Shown here: positions 12,058-21,284 of the stretch, in pieces
Numbering within the stretch: the stretch's first letter is position 1
How the letters are laid out: the number at the start of each line of letters is the position of its first letter
Assembly: GCA_032622095.1 (NCBI GenBank)
Contig: CP136061.1
Span: 125,932,754-125,996,753 of the forward strand
DNA: 64,000 nucleotides
From: Siphonodentalium dalli
Taxonomy: Eukaryota > Mollusca > Scaphopoda > Gadilida > Siphonodentaliidae
Direction: 5' to 3'
Notes under the pieces: model-generated
What the model saw: the letters and a program-made list of their open reading frames with translations, nothing else
Databases searched by the model: none
What the model was told of the DNA's origin: nothing
Program-made: the position numbers and the translations under genes

Positions 12058-13364
12058 TTCTCGTGTACCATCAGGTCGAATGTGTTCATATTTGGTATGA
12101 AGGGTCCTTGTGTGACTGGGGTTCAGATTTGTTAAAATGAAGTTTCTGGGTCAAATGTGGGCGGGCCAGGGACATAACTCAATTTTGTGTTTGTTTTAGA
12201 TTTAAATCCTTGCTCAATTTAACTAAAAAATAAACAACAAAAAACAAAACATTCTATTTAATTTTTTTGTTATGAAAATTGAATTTTAAAATTGAATTTT
12301 GAAAAACTAACCATATTATAACATCCGCCAAGGTACATCGACTCATCCCACAATATTTAGTTGAAATCGGTCCAGGGGTCTGGGAGAAAAATCGCGAGCA
12401 GACAGATTGTTACCCTTGCCAATTTAGGGATCAAAGTAAGTATATGTACCCCTGTTACACATATTGTTCCTTCACATTCCTAATGCCACAATATTGTTTG
12501 AGAAGACTTCCCTTTCACTAACAATATAGAGCTTGTCTGCCCGCCATTCTCTCTAATGTCTCGTGTGTGTGAAATGAGATCTTATGTTATCTGACAGCAT
12601 TTGATGAACAAATAACAGATAATGTTTATTTGTGTCATTCATTTCAATTTAAATTTGATTAATTCCCATGTGCTGTGTTCTATGCTGTTGTACAGGCAAG
12701 TGTTATATTATGTTTATATAGACTATTGTCTTCTTTTCATCTGTGATAATGATGTGTCTTATTTATTTTGCTGATGATTTCAAGGAACAATTCTCAGAGG
12801 TGTTATGTTGATAACCCTTCCATTAATTTTGTAACTTATTTTAATGAAAATGAACTCACTTCAACTTCTATAATATACCATTTGAGATTACTAGAACAGT
12901 GGATCTCATACATTGGGATTTACATTTGGTTTAAATAGAGGCATATATCGGAGATTTGACGCTCCCGCTCCCACTCTGTGTATGCTATGAATTCATGTTT
13001 GTACTTGTATATATATTCCTCTATTACATGTAATAATTTTGATATATACCGGTATTATCACTAAGGTTTTGATAAATTTCCAACATTTGGATATCGTGAA
13101 GTACCAGTTGTAATTTATGTTGGTCCAGTTGCGAGGTAATGGGCAATGATCTATTGGTGGAGGGGGTGGATGTGCAGTTAGATATTTCAAGGTGGACAGC
13201 CCCATACCCCCTCCCACCGTTTAACAAAGACCCTCTACCTGTGTCCCTGTTTAAAACTACTTGTTTTAAAGTGATTTGACAAGTACTGACCAGTGTAGTC
13301 ACCAGGGTCCCAGTCTTCTCCGTCTTTACAGTCTAATGAGCGACCCAAGTCATTGGCGGTCTTG

Positions 13365-13716
13365 TTCCAAGTGATGGTCGATAGTTGATATCTTCAATAA
13401 TTTGCCCATCACTGATGAATATTAGGTCCAAATATCCAGTATATTTCTTATATTTTGATGTAGTAGAGTATAATGTGTCTTCACTTATACTGAGTCCGTG
13501 CATCCGTAAAGCTGATATGTATCTATTTTGTAACATATTAGCTGTGTATGTTGTTCTATAACAAATGACTATATATCTAGTGTGCATTAAACGGACATGG
13601 CTCGTTCGAGCTTCCAAATTTCCCCTATGTAATTTGGAAGGTATTTGATATGTTGACAAATACACGAAATATTGAAATACCAGCTTCGCATGCGCTGAAA
13701 AATACTTGTCTACCAT
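13365..13716 (-). pseudogene. LINE endonuclease fragment (part 1 of an interrupted LINE)
   Basis: The minus-strand open frame just right of element B copy 2 encodes YLDLIFISDGQIIEDINYRP and then SLG, and is cut there. It is the last part of an apurinic-like endonuclease domain (the LDLIF...SDH region of CR1/Jockey-type LINEs). The missing DH follows at 9504, on the other side of element B. Sequence upstream of about 13640 is not clearly LINE-derived, so the element is probably 5'-truncated there. The domain name rests on motif similarity and on frame continuity with parts 2 and 3. Confidence 0.65.
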
Positions 13717-14648
13717 ATCACGAATTGGCTGACATGGAACGCTCTTTTCTGTTTCATGCCGGGCATTATGGCTGTTTTTTTCGTTTTTCTGTAGACCCTA
13801 ACTTTGTGTTTAAAGTTGTATGGATGACTTCAGTGCGTCTTTGTGACTTATAATGCTCAGGCAAAACTAAAACCTATTTGTTTCCTATTACGTTGACAAA
13901 AAATTCCAGGTATGCAGGTGGTAGGGATTTTTTTGGTAATATTTAAAAAAAAATTCTCCGAACAATCAAGAGGGGCATTAATGCTTACTATTCACACTTG
14001 TGTGAAGGCTGTCCATGTATATCGCAAGTAAACAGTACATGCAGAACAATAATATGATAAATATTGCCACGTGGACAAGGAATTGACTCCCAGGCACTCA
14101 ACGATGCAGTTCTCTTGTAATTATTCTCTTAGTTTAGATTGTGGTGGCACATTTTCCTCGGAGCACAATATGGGCATATCAACAGGCCCAAGACGAACAC
14201 CATAATATGACTTTTCTATGACTTTATAATAACATAACTTGTAAGATATTAACCCACACCTCACTTAAATATTTGGTCATATACCTCAGGACCTAAGACA
14301 CACCTCCACTGCCAGGATATCTCACATGCGCCTCAGACACACTGCACATGGTGTAAATGTTCCTCAGATACACGTCAATTGCATTGAAATATTTGGTCCC
14401 ACACCTCGGGCACACTGAAATGGTACCGCAGCCCCATACATTGACTGAGGTACCAAACATCAGCTTTCAAATTGCCCCCCCCCCCCCAACTTCGAAGCAC
14501 CGTATACACAATTAATACACCCGAACAAACCAGTAGATAATTTCACGTGCTGCTTTCAGGTTAAAACACAGACTCCACAGCTATGCTGAAGTGAGTCTGG
14601 GGTAAATGGGAGGATTTCTATTACCACCAGCATAATTACGTCATTCTC
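13717..14648. other. Intergenic stretch without recognisable gene
   Basis: I see no coding region here. It contains a C-run at about 14476-14487. A segment at 14558-14640 (GTTAAAACACAGACTCCACA...TGAAGTGAGTCTGGGGTAA) recurs in the same orientation at about 18998-19075, on the other side of the LINE at 14649-18355. Confidence 0.6.
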
Positions 14649-17600
14649 ATGCACCCAATCACTCCATCATCGGGAAAGAGATGTATCCTATCAGGCGATC
14701 AACATTTGCCCGGATATTGCACTATCCCGACTGAGTGTGATATACTTGATACTATGTGTATAGCTGTATCCCAATGTCCCCGTTCTGATAAGGATTTTTT
14801 TGCTTTGATTATCCTTGGTACACATTACAACCACTGAGACGCGTACGGGGGTGGAATATGTGTCATGTTTGCTGACCATGTTATTTACAAAGAAAGATTT
14901 GACCTAGAATTCGACTCCTCGATTCTCTGGTTTGAAGTATTTGCTAAAAAATCTCACATGATTATTGGGGTATCATACAGGTCAGACCAATTTTGTAGCC
15001 ATAATTATTGGGGCCTTCTGGACTCCTCAATTTCTGATGCACTTGACATCTCTGAAAATATAGTACTCACTGGAGACTATAATTCTAATTACCTCGTGAG
15101 TACCTCCAAAATAAAGCTAATTTCCGACGCATATAGCTTGGTAAATGTGATAAAAGACCCAACAAGAGTTACCAGTAGGACTAGCACACTACTGGATCCT
15201 ATTATTATCAGTAAATCACTTCATGTCTTGGATTGCGATGTTTTAAACCTCGGAGTTTCAGACCACTTGGGTGTTTATGCAACAATATCTTTCGACTGCC
15301 CCACAGTCTCCGCTTTCCAGAGAAAAGTATGGAATTACAAAAAAGCTAATTTCCAGCGAGCGAACTGCTTGCTAAATGATGTACATTGGGAAGACCTAAT
15401 CAACGCGGCCCCTGATATCGATTCGGCGGTCAAAATATTCCAATCTACTTTCCTATCAATCATGGACAGAAATATACCACAACTTAACGTGACAATCCGC
15501 CCCAAAGATAAAATTTGGTTCACCTCGGAGATTAGAATAGAGTTACGCAAGCGAGATAGACTCAGATCAAAGGCATTAAAAATCAACAACCAAGTTTCAT
15601 GGCGGGCATATAAACAATCAAGGAATAAAGTTAATAACATGAAAAAATACGCCAAAATAAAATTTGATGATAATGTGGGAGACAGAATAAAAGACTCCCC
15701 AAACCCCCGTGATTTCTGGCAGCTTGTTAACCATCTCCTAAATAAAAAGAAAGTGAACAATATCCCTCCTCTATATAGCGCCACTGGAACCATAAATGCC
15801 AGTGGGAAATCATATGCGTCAGATGATTCTGAAAAAGCTAAAATTCTAAATATGAGCTTCATATCAAACTCCACTATAAACGATTCTGCGCATACCCCTC
15901 CCCTCTTTCACACTCGAAGCAAAAAGCTGATGCCAGAATTGTCTTTTGTGGAATCAGATGTTGAAACAGCTATCAAATCTTTAAAATTGAATAAAGCTCA
16001 TGGCCACGACGGAATCAGTGTCAGAATGCTCCACGAAACTTCAAGTTCAATATCAAAGCCGTTAGTCCTCCTATTTAAGAAATCGATCAATAGTGCGAAA
16101 TTCCCAGAAATATGGAAACTAGCTAATGTTATCCCAATTTTCAAAAAAGAAGACCCCGCTGACCCCAAAAATTACCGCCCGATCTCATTGCTACCATGCC
16201 TAGCCAAAGTCTTTGAGAAGGTTGTCTTGAAACAGATAAGTGCCTTCTTCTTAGAAAATAAACTCTTGTACTTTCACCAATCCGGATTTCTCTCTGGTCA
16301 CAATACCACATACCAATTAATAGACCTATACAACAATATCTGTCAATCTATCGATAAAGGCCTCTTCACATGCGGCATATTTTGTGACATATCCAAAGCA
16401 TTCGAAAGAGTATGGCACAAGGGGCTGATTTACAAACTTCAACGCTACGGTGTGGAGGGTCAGACATTACAATGGATCGAAGACTATCTATTAAACAGAA
16501 AACAAAGAGTCCTGATAAATAATACCTTTTCCAGCTACGAGGTTATCTCCGCAGGAGTCCCCCAGGGATCGATTCTGGGCCCTTTTTTATTCCTCGTCTA
16601 TATAAACGATTTAGCAGATAATATTGACTCCATCACGAGAATGTACGCAGATGATACTTGTATTATGAGCAGCCACTGGGATCTGGATGAGCTTTCTAAA
16701 ATTATGAATAACGATTTGACGAAAATAACGACCTGGTCAAAAAACTGGCTCGTGAGCTTTAACCCAACCAAAACCGTAGGTATGTCTTTCTCGTTGACCC
16801 CACCCTCTCCAGAAATACCAAACCTTAAATTTATAAACGACCCTATCAGCTTTGTGGAATCTCATAAACACCTTGGTCTTGAACTACAACAAAATCTAAA
16901 CTGGAACATTCATATAGAAAGTACAGTGAAGAGGATCGCCTCTCGTCTGGCCCAGTTGAGGCGATTTAAATATCAACTCGATAGAAAAACGCTCGAAAAG
17001 ATATACAAAACTTATATATTACCACTATTCGATTATTCTGATGTTGTATGGGACTGCGCACCGCGTTACCTATTAGACAAGCTCGACCGCCTCCATGCAG
17101 ATGCTGGCCGTATAGTCTCTGGACTGACACGATCGGTTTCTAATTTTGTTGTCCTGCAGGAGGTTGGTTGGCTTTCTTTGGAAACGCGGCGCCAATACCA
17201 CAAGCTTGAAGTGATTTACAAAATAGTGAAAAATGAATCGCCAAATTACCTATCTACCATCCTCCCACCCAGAGCTAGCCAGGTCTCAAGTTATAATTTC
17301 AGACGCCCGGGAAAATTCTATTCTTACCGATGCCACACTGAGCACTACAAAAAGTCCTTTTTGCCCTCGGTGATAGCTGATTGGAACAAAATCCCAACTG
17401 AAATGAGCGACGTTGTCCCTTTCTCTGACTTCAAATTCAATTTACGACTCGTATACCAACCCCCAAACCCCGTGAGCCCTCATTTCTATTCAGGTCTCAG
17501 ACGATATAATATGATACATTCCCGAATTCGAAACGGGTGCAGTGATCTTCGTGCTGATATGTATCAAAACTACATAGCCGAAAGTCCTGTTTGCAGTTGT

Positions 17601-18355
17601 GGGAACCCTTTGGAAGATGCATACCATTTCTTTTTTATGTGCCCTTTGTATCAAAATGAACGGTTGGAACTTGACGATAAGTTAAACCGCGAACGCTTCA
17701 TTATAACCGACATCGATCAGTTTCTTTTCGGGATATCGTACATCTCAATTCCGGAAAATATAAGGTTTTTCCAAATAGTGCAACAGTATATTGCTGCGAC
17801 AAAACGCTTCGATTCATGAACGTCTGGCTGCGTTGACATATAGCCACAATCCAATCTCAACCACAAATCGCTCAATATACACCAATTACAAACATTGCTA
17901 GACACCCCTCCCTCATTCGGATTGCCACATCCATGTACCATTTGTATTCACATCGATAATTTCTTCCAGCGTAACTGTCAAGGGCGTCATCTGGCGAATC
18001 GCCAAATTCACTACTATACACATTTAGCTTAACATTACAGTCAAATGTTTGATACATACATAGCCTTGCAATCTATATTTACATCTTCCTTAAATATCAC
18101 AATAGATATAGATATGCACATATTTATGCTCGTTCTAATTGGTAATCCATAAACATACGCTGAAAGATGTTATTCGACATAATGCAAATTCAAATTGTTT
18201 TCTCACCATGTACAAACGTTTCTGTTATCGCCTTTTGTCATCTTATAACAATGTATTGTAAATTTTGTACGGGAGAGGGACTACCTAAGTTGAAATAACT
18301 TGTGCCCCGATCCCTTTTGTATATTTATATACGAATAAAATATGTTTAAAGTAAG
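14649..18355 (+). mobile_element. Nearly intact EN-RT LINE (non-LTR retrotransposon)
   Basis: The element consists of an endonuclease-reverse transcriptase open frame (14865-17819), about 540 bases of 3' untranslated sequence, and a tail with AATAAAATATGTTTAAAGTA near 18336-18355. The same frame is open upstream from 14649, interrupted only by one TGA at 14835-14837. The 5' part of the endonuclease is not recognisable, so the copy is probably 5'-truncated. A shorter relative lies at 38950-40380. It belongs to the CR1/Jockey-like group by RT motifs; the exact clade is not resolved by eye. Confidence 0.85.
14865..17819 (+). CDS. LINE polyprotein: partial endonuclease plus reverse transcriptase
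   Basis: This 984-codon frame is uninterrupted. In order it shows an endonuclease part with GDYNSN (about residue 70) and SDHLGVY (132). The RT fingers/palm follow, with KAHGHDGISVRML, NYRPISLLPC, CDISKAFERVWHKGL, AGVPQGSILGP (about 563) and the catalytic YADDT box (594). Next come HKHLGLELQQNLNW and the thumb region YILPLFDYSDVVWDCAP. A C-terminal Cys/His cluster C-x-C-x8-H-x4-C starts at about residue 910. The Met at 14865 is only the first Met after a stop; in-frame coding sequence (DAYGGGIC) precedes it. It catalyses target-primed reverse transcription in related elements. The endonuclease is incomplete here, so autonomous activity is doubtful. Confidence 0.9.
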   Translation: MFADHVIYKERFDLEFDSSILWFEVFAKKSHMIIGVSYRSDQFCSHNYWGLLDSSISDALDISENIVLTGDYNSNYLVSTSKIKLISDAYSLVNVIKDPTRVTSRTSTLLDPIIISKSLHVLDCDVLNLGVSDHLGVYATISFDCPTVSAFQRKVWNYKKANFQRANCLLNDVHWEDLINAAPDIDSAVKIFQSTFLSIMDRNIPQLNVTIRPKDKIWFTSEIRIELRKRDRLRSKALKINNQVSWRAYKQSRNKVNNMKKYAKIKFDDNVGDRIKDSPNPRDFWQLVNHLLNKKKVNNIPPLYSATGTINASGKSYASDDSEKAKILNMSFISNSTINDSAHTPPLFHTRSKKLMPELSFVESDVETAIKSLKLNKAHGHDGISVRMLHETSSSISKPLVLLFKKSINSAKFPEIWKLANVIPIFKKEDPADPKNYRPISLLPCLAKVFEKVVLKQISAFFLENKLLYFHQSGFLSGHNTTYQLIDLYNNICQSIDKGLFTCGIFCDISKAFERVWHKGLIYKLQRYGVEGQTLQWIEDYLLNRKQRVLINNTFSSYEVISAGVPQGSILGPFLFLVYINDLADNIDSITRMYADDTCIMSSHWDLDELSKIMNNDLTKITTWSKNWLVSFNPTKTVGMSFSLTPPSPEIPNLKFINDPISFVESHKHLGLELQQNLNWNIHIESTVKRIASRLAQLRRFKYQLDRKTLEKIYKTYILPLFDYSDVVWDCAPRYLLDKLDRLHADAGRIVSGLTRSVSNFVVLQEVGWLSLETRRQYHKLEVIYKIVKNESPNYLSTILPPRASQVSSYNFRRPGKFYSYRCHTEHYKKSFLPSVIADWNKIPTEMSDVVPFSDFKFNLRLVYQPPNPVSPHFYSGLRRYNMIHSRIRNGCSDLRADMYQNYIAESPVCSCGNPLEDAYHFFFMCPLYQNERLELDDKLNRERFIITDIDQFLFGISYISIPENIRFFQIVQQYIAATKRFDS

Positions 18356-19795
18356 TAAACCACTGATAAAATTTATCAATATGCCATATCTCACTTCACT
18401 GCGTGATTCGCAGCTCGAATTATTGTGTTATTGCATTTGAATATTTCCCGGCATAGAAATAGGTCGATAAATACCTGAACTACCTTTCTGTGAAGCCAAA
18501 AAAAAAAGCATCTGTGTTTCCGGTTACCTGACCGACCTGCCGATATTGGGCTGACCTGGATTTTTTTGTTCAAATATTCAACCCAAATTATTTTTTATTA
18601 TTATTTGTTTAATGCATGTAATTGGCATGTAACACATATATATCGCTAATTATATATTATATATTAGATACTATGTGTTAGATGGAATTTTCAAAAACAA
18701 TTTACTTCTATTAAAATACATGTCCATTTATGGTTGCAGTCAACTTGCAGATGAATCCCAATCTCAGCAATAAATATGCAGTCTTTAAAACCTGACTGTG
18801 GTAATCTTGTTTGCTCAACTCCCATGCCTTGTGGTGTGAAGTCTTAATACCTGTTAGAGAGCAATATACATGTAGAAGACTTTCTATTTCAGAATTTAAA
18901 GTTTCTTTCCCCAGTCAATCGAGGATTCATAGTGTCCATACATAGTTACTAGTCTGTATATACATAATATAAAGATGACTGCATGTCTATCAGTTCTGGT
19001 TAAAACACAGACTCCACAACTAAGCTGAAGTGAGTCTGGGGTAATGGGGGGGGGGGGGGTATCTATTACTACCTGCAAGAGTTAGCCCAGTGTGGCTAGA
19101 AATAATTTATTTCTGCATTGAAATCATGCAGTATGACATATGACAATGTTTAAGCGATATTTTTAGCAATTTGACGAATCTACCACTGTAAAGGCGTTCC
19201 AACAATAATACGAATACGAATAGTTGTATTGATCAATCAAGACACCCTTTCAGGCAGAACAATTACTCTTAATAATGTAACATAAAGGAAATAAAGTGAT
19301 AATTATGATTATGTTCATTAGTGTGAAATAATAGTATGAAAATTAGTCCTAATCATGCCCTCTAAAACATGTAGTACTAAGAGTGTTAAGGAGGAGGTCA
19401 AGTGATCAATCCTGAATGGGTACCCCCACACAAATCTCTGCAGCAAAAGTTACAGAGTTGCAAATATTTCTGGGTGTGACTTTGTGCGGTATTGAAAACA
19501 ATACACATTTATCTGGCCGTTCGGCTTGGAATTTTTTCCTGTAGAACAGGACATTATACCAAGACGTAAATATATTTATTGACGTTCGCCAAAGTTTACA
19601 GGGCCGGTAATAAATATACTATCGCTACGCTTCCGCTTCGAGTTTGACCATTACAGTGTATATATAACATCATGCATTCTTGGTAGTTTTTCCATAATAA
19701 TTTATGTTCGGCCGAACTATAGGCGAGTTATATCATAAAACTACTTTAATATCAGCTAAGACAAATATTAGGGCCTTTAAACTAGTTCCCATGCA
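18356..19795. other. Intergenic stretch with MITE and short repeats
   Basis: At about 18497-18680 there is one half of the MITE family seen complete at 28718-29397 (GCCAAAAAAAAAAGCATCTG then GTGTTTCC...GACCGACCTG). At about 18998-19075 lies the second copy of the segment seen at 14558-14640, followed by a G-run (about 19045-19059). Nothing in the remainder looks like a gene. Confidence 0.55.
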
Positions 19796-20049
19796 CAAGC
19801 CTTGAAATGGTGTGTCTGTCATTTGCAGAATGAGGTCCCCAGAGGGTGAATTTAGTGATGGTACCCAGCATAGCGGGCTAGCATCACCAAATGAACCCTC
19901 TGGGAACCTCATTCTGCTGAGGTGTAAGCAGAATGAGGTCCACAGAGGGTGAATTTGGTGATGCTAGCCCGCTATGCGGGGTAGCATCACTAAATTCACC
20001 CTCTGGGGACCTCATTCTGCAAATGACAGGCACCCTATTTCAAGGCTTG
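19796..20049. mobile_element. Foldback MITE C with 8-bp target duplication (hAT-like)
   Basis: A 254-bp, almost fully palindromic element. Ends are CAAGCCTTGAAATGG and CTATTTCAAGGCTTG. Inside, GAATGAGGTCCCCAGAGGGT and its complement are repeated in mirror order around a TGAGGTGTAAGCAGAA centre. The flanks carry the perfect 8-bp duplication CCCATGCA (19788-19795 and 20050-20057). The length and structure equal those of the copy at 32752-33005. An 8-bp duplication fits hAT-type mobilisation. It is non-coding. Confidence 0.9.
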
Positions 20050-20057
20050 CCCATGCA

Positions 20058-20441
20058 TGTCGGTCTGGCAGTGTCATATCGAGGACGCAATTAGAATTCC
20101 AACCACTATGAGAACAAACACATTTTACAAAACTCAATTTAAAGCCACAATTGGCTTATTTTTCTACAGAATTAAAACAAATAATACGATATTATAGAAT
20201 GTGTTTTACCACTTGTTTGTGGGGTTGTTCGTGTCCAACTCTAGAAACGAATGGCAACACCCAGTATCAACACAATAATGACTTATTAGATAGTTTCACT
20301 AGCGTCAACATAAACCTACAAATGTCCCAGCTTTGGAAAACATCTCATAAATATCTCAGGTATACAATGGATTTTACTTTCTCGGACTGCAACTGTTATG
20401 CATGAACGTTCTTGACGTTGCTACGTTGCGCACATATAGAG
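20058..20441. other. Unassigned stretch upstream of the glycosyltransferase gene
   Basis: An 84-codon open frame at 20151-20405 has no recognisable motif and no splice or promoter context, so I do not call it a gene. Confidence 0.5.
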
Positions 20442-20586
20442 GGTCTCACATGAGTTTCTATTTTATACGGAATTTATCAACCGAGTTCACTAAATTCGAT
20501 TTGAGCCGAGGTTTACCGAGGCTCAAATAGAATTTAGTGGACAAGGTTGATAAATTACGTATAAAATAGAACGAGTTTGAGATACT
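20442..20586. mobile_element. Short palindromic MITE
   Basis: The left arm GTCTCACATGAGTTTCTATT continues through TATACGGAATTTATCAACC, and the right arm is its complement ending GAACGAGTTTGAGATAC. Arms are about 65 bp with a loop of roughly 12. It is about 290 bp upstream of the first identified exon of the glycosyltransferase gene. No clear target duplication was seen. Confidence 0.75.
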
Positions 20587-20672
20587 TTTTATCACATGGT
20601 CATATAATCGCTTAAATTTTATCGAAAACAACAATAATTAACAGACAGATAACTTTGTCCCAAAGAGCAGCG

Positions 20673-20680
20673 TGACGTCA
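20673..20680. promoter_or_regulatory. Full palindromic CRE-like site
   Basis: TGACGTCA, the consensus of CREB/ATF-type factors, lies about 200 bp upstream of the exon at 20872. Because that exon starts with a splice acceptor, this may be intronic rather than promoter sequence. A single 8-mer can occur by chance. Confidence 0.2.
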
Positions 20681-20871
20681 TTGCACGCGACGATATTACA
20701 CGTGTCTATTACGCTCGAATATTACATAGGAAAATAGTGCTAATCATGTGATAAATATAGAGTGTGATACTCGTTCTCCAATATAAACCTCATAATTTGA
20801 AATTCGAAGATACCATTGATAGTGATGCATGATGTGTGCGATAAAGCTAATTTTGATGATTTTTTTTCCAG

Positions 20872-20959
20872 CATTTATGGCAGTATGATCATACGGACAT
20901 AACATTACGGAATTTCGTTAGTGAGTAGAAGATGTTCCATACAAATTCCGAGACAGAAT
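20872..20959 (+). other. 5' untranslated part of the first coding exon, with three upstream ATGs
   Basis: A strong acceptor (TGATTTTTTTTCCAG) ends at 20871, implying an upstream non-coding exon. Before the main start there are three ATGs in other frames: 20877 (3 codons then stop), 20885 (5 codons then stop) and 20932 (14 codons, stop at 20974-20976, overlapping the main start). A TAA at 20900-20902 closes the main frame upstream, so coding cannot extend further 5'. Confidence 0.6.
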
Positions 20960-21284
20960 ATGGTGAATTTCAATAGCATTCCATTGACGAAGAAGAGAGT
21001 GTTTCAATTTGTGATAATAGCTGGGACTGTTCTGTTCGTAGTGCAGCTCTTGTTCTCACATAGACATTCCACCAGTCGATTGGGAAGTCCCGGTTTTATC
21101 AATAGAATTTTTTTTGAGACCAACTCTTCTCAGACGACTGTAAACAATGCGAGAAGCACCACCAAACATCTTTCGAAATTGCCACCAAGCGGCCATACTC
21201 GTATGACAACCAAATCGATTTCAAGCCGTACTAGTGGGGCAACCATATCGCTACGAAGCTGTGCAACAATACCTCCCAAGTTAG
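20960..21284 (+). CDS. Glycosyltransferase exon 1: cytoplasmic tail, anchor, stem
   Basis: It encodes residues 1-108 plus one base. The start is the first in-frame ATG after an in-frame stop at 20900; a longer frame exists only if the GTG at 20921 is counted, which a eukaryotic gene would not normally use. The hydrophobic anchor VFQFVIIAGTVLFVVQLLF is preceded by Lys-Lys-Arg, giving type II topology. The stem is rich in Ser/Thr. The exon ends CCC AAG TTA G before the donor GTGAGT at 21285; the last codons (IPPKL) join VGPL of exon 2. The exon end is the first unit of the intron 1 minisatellite. Confidence 0.9.

Larger units (their letters stand above)
9505..13364 (+). mobile_element. Hairpin-ended element B, copy 2 (inserted in the LINE endonuclease)
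   Basis: It starts TTAGCTCACCTGAG and ends GTCATTGGCGGTCTTG. At the left it separates the LINE codons for CDHL from those for PSLG; deleting 9505-13364 rebuilds PSLGKCDHL in frame with no target duplication. A CCGT block lies at about 9555-9595. Elements of the A family (9772-12057) are inserted in its middle. After them the B body resumes with GTACCATCAGGTCGAATG and runs through the ~1-kb right half also seen at 51430-52429 and 60615-61640. Confidence 0.8.

Noticed and set aside
20151-20405. 84-codon open frame upstream of the glycosyltransferase
   Set aside because: No recognisable motif, signal or splice context, and it lies between two MITEs.
20921-20959. Start of the glycosyltransferase at GTG 20921
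   Set aside because: It is a non-ATG start in a eukaryotic gene; ATG 20960 is in frame and gives a normal short cytoplasmic tail.
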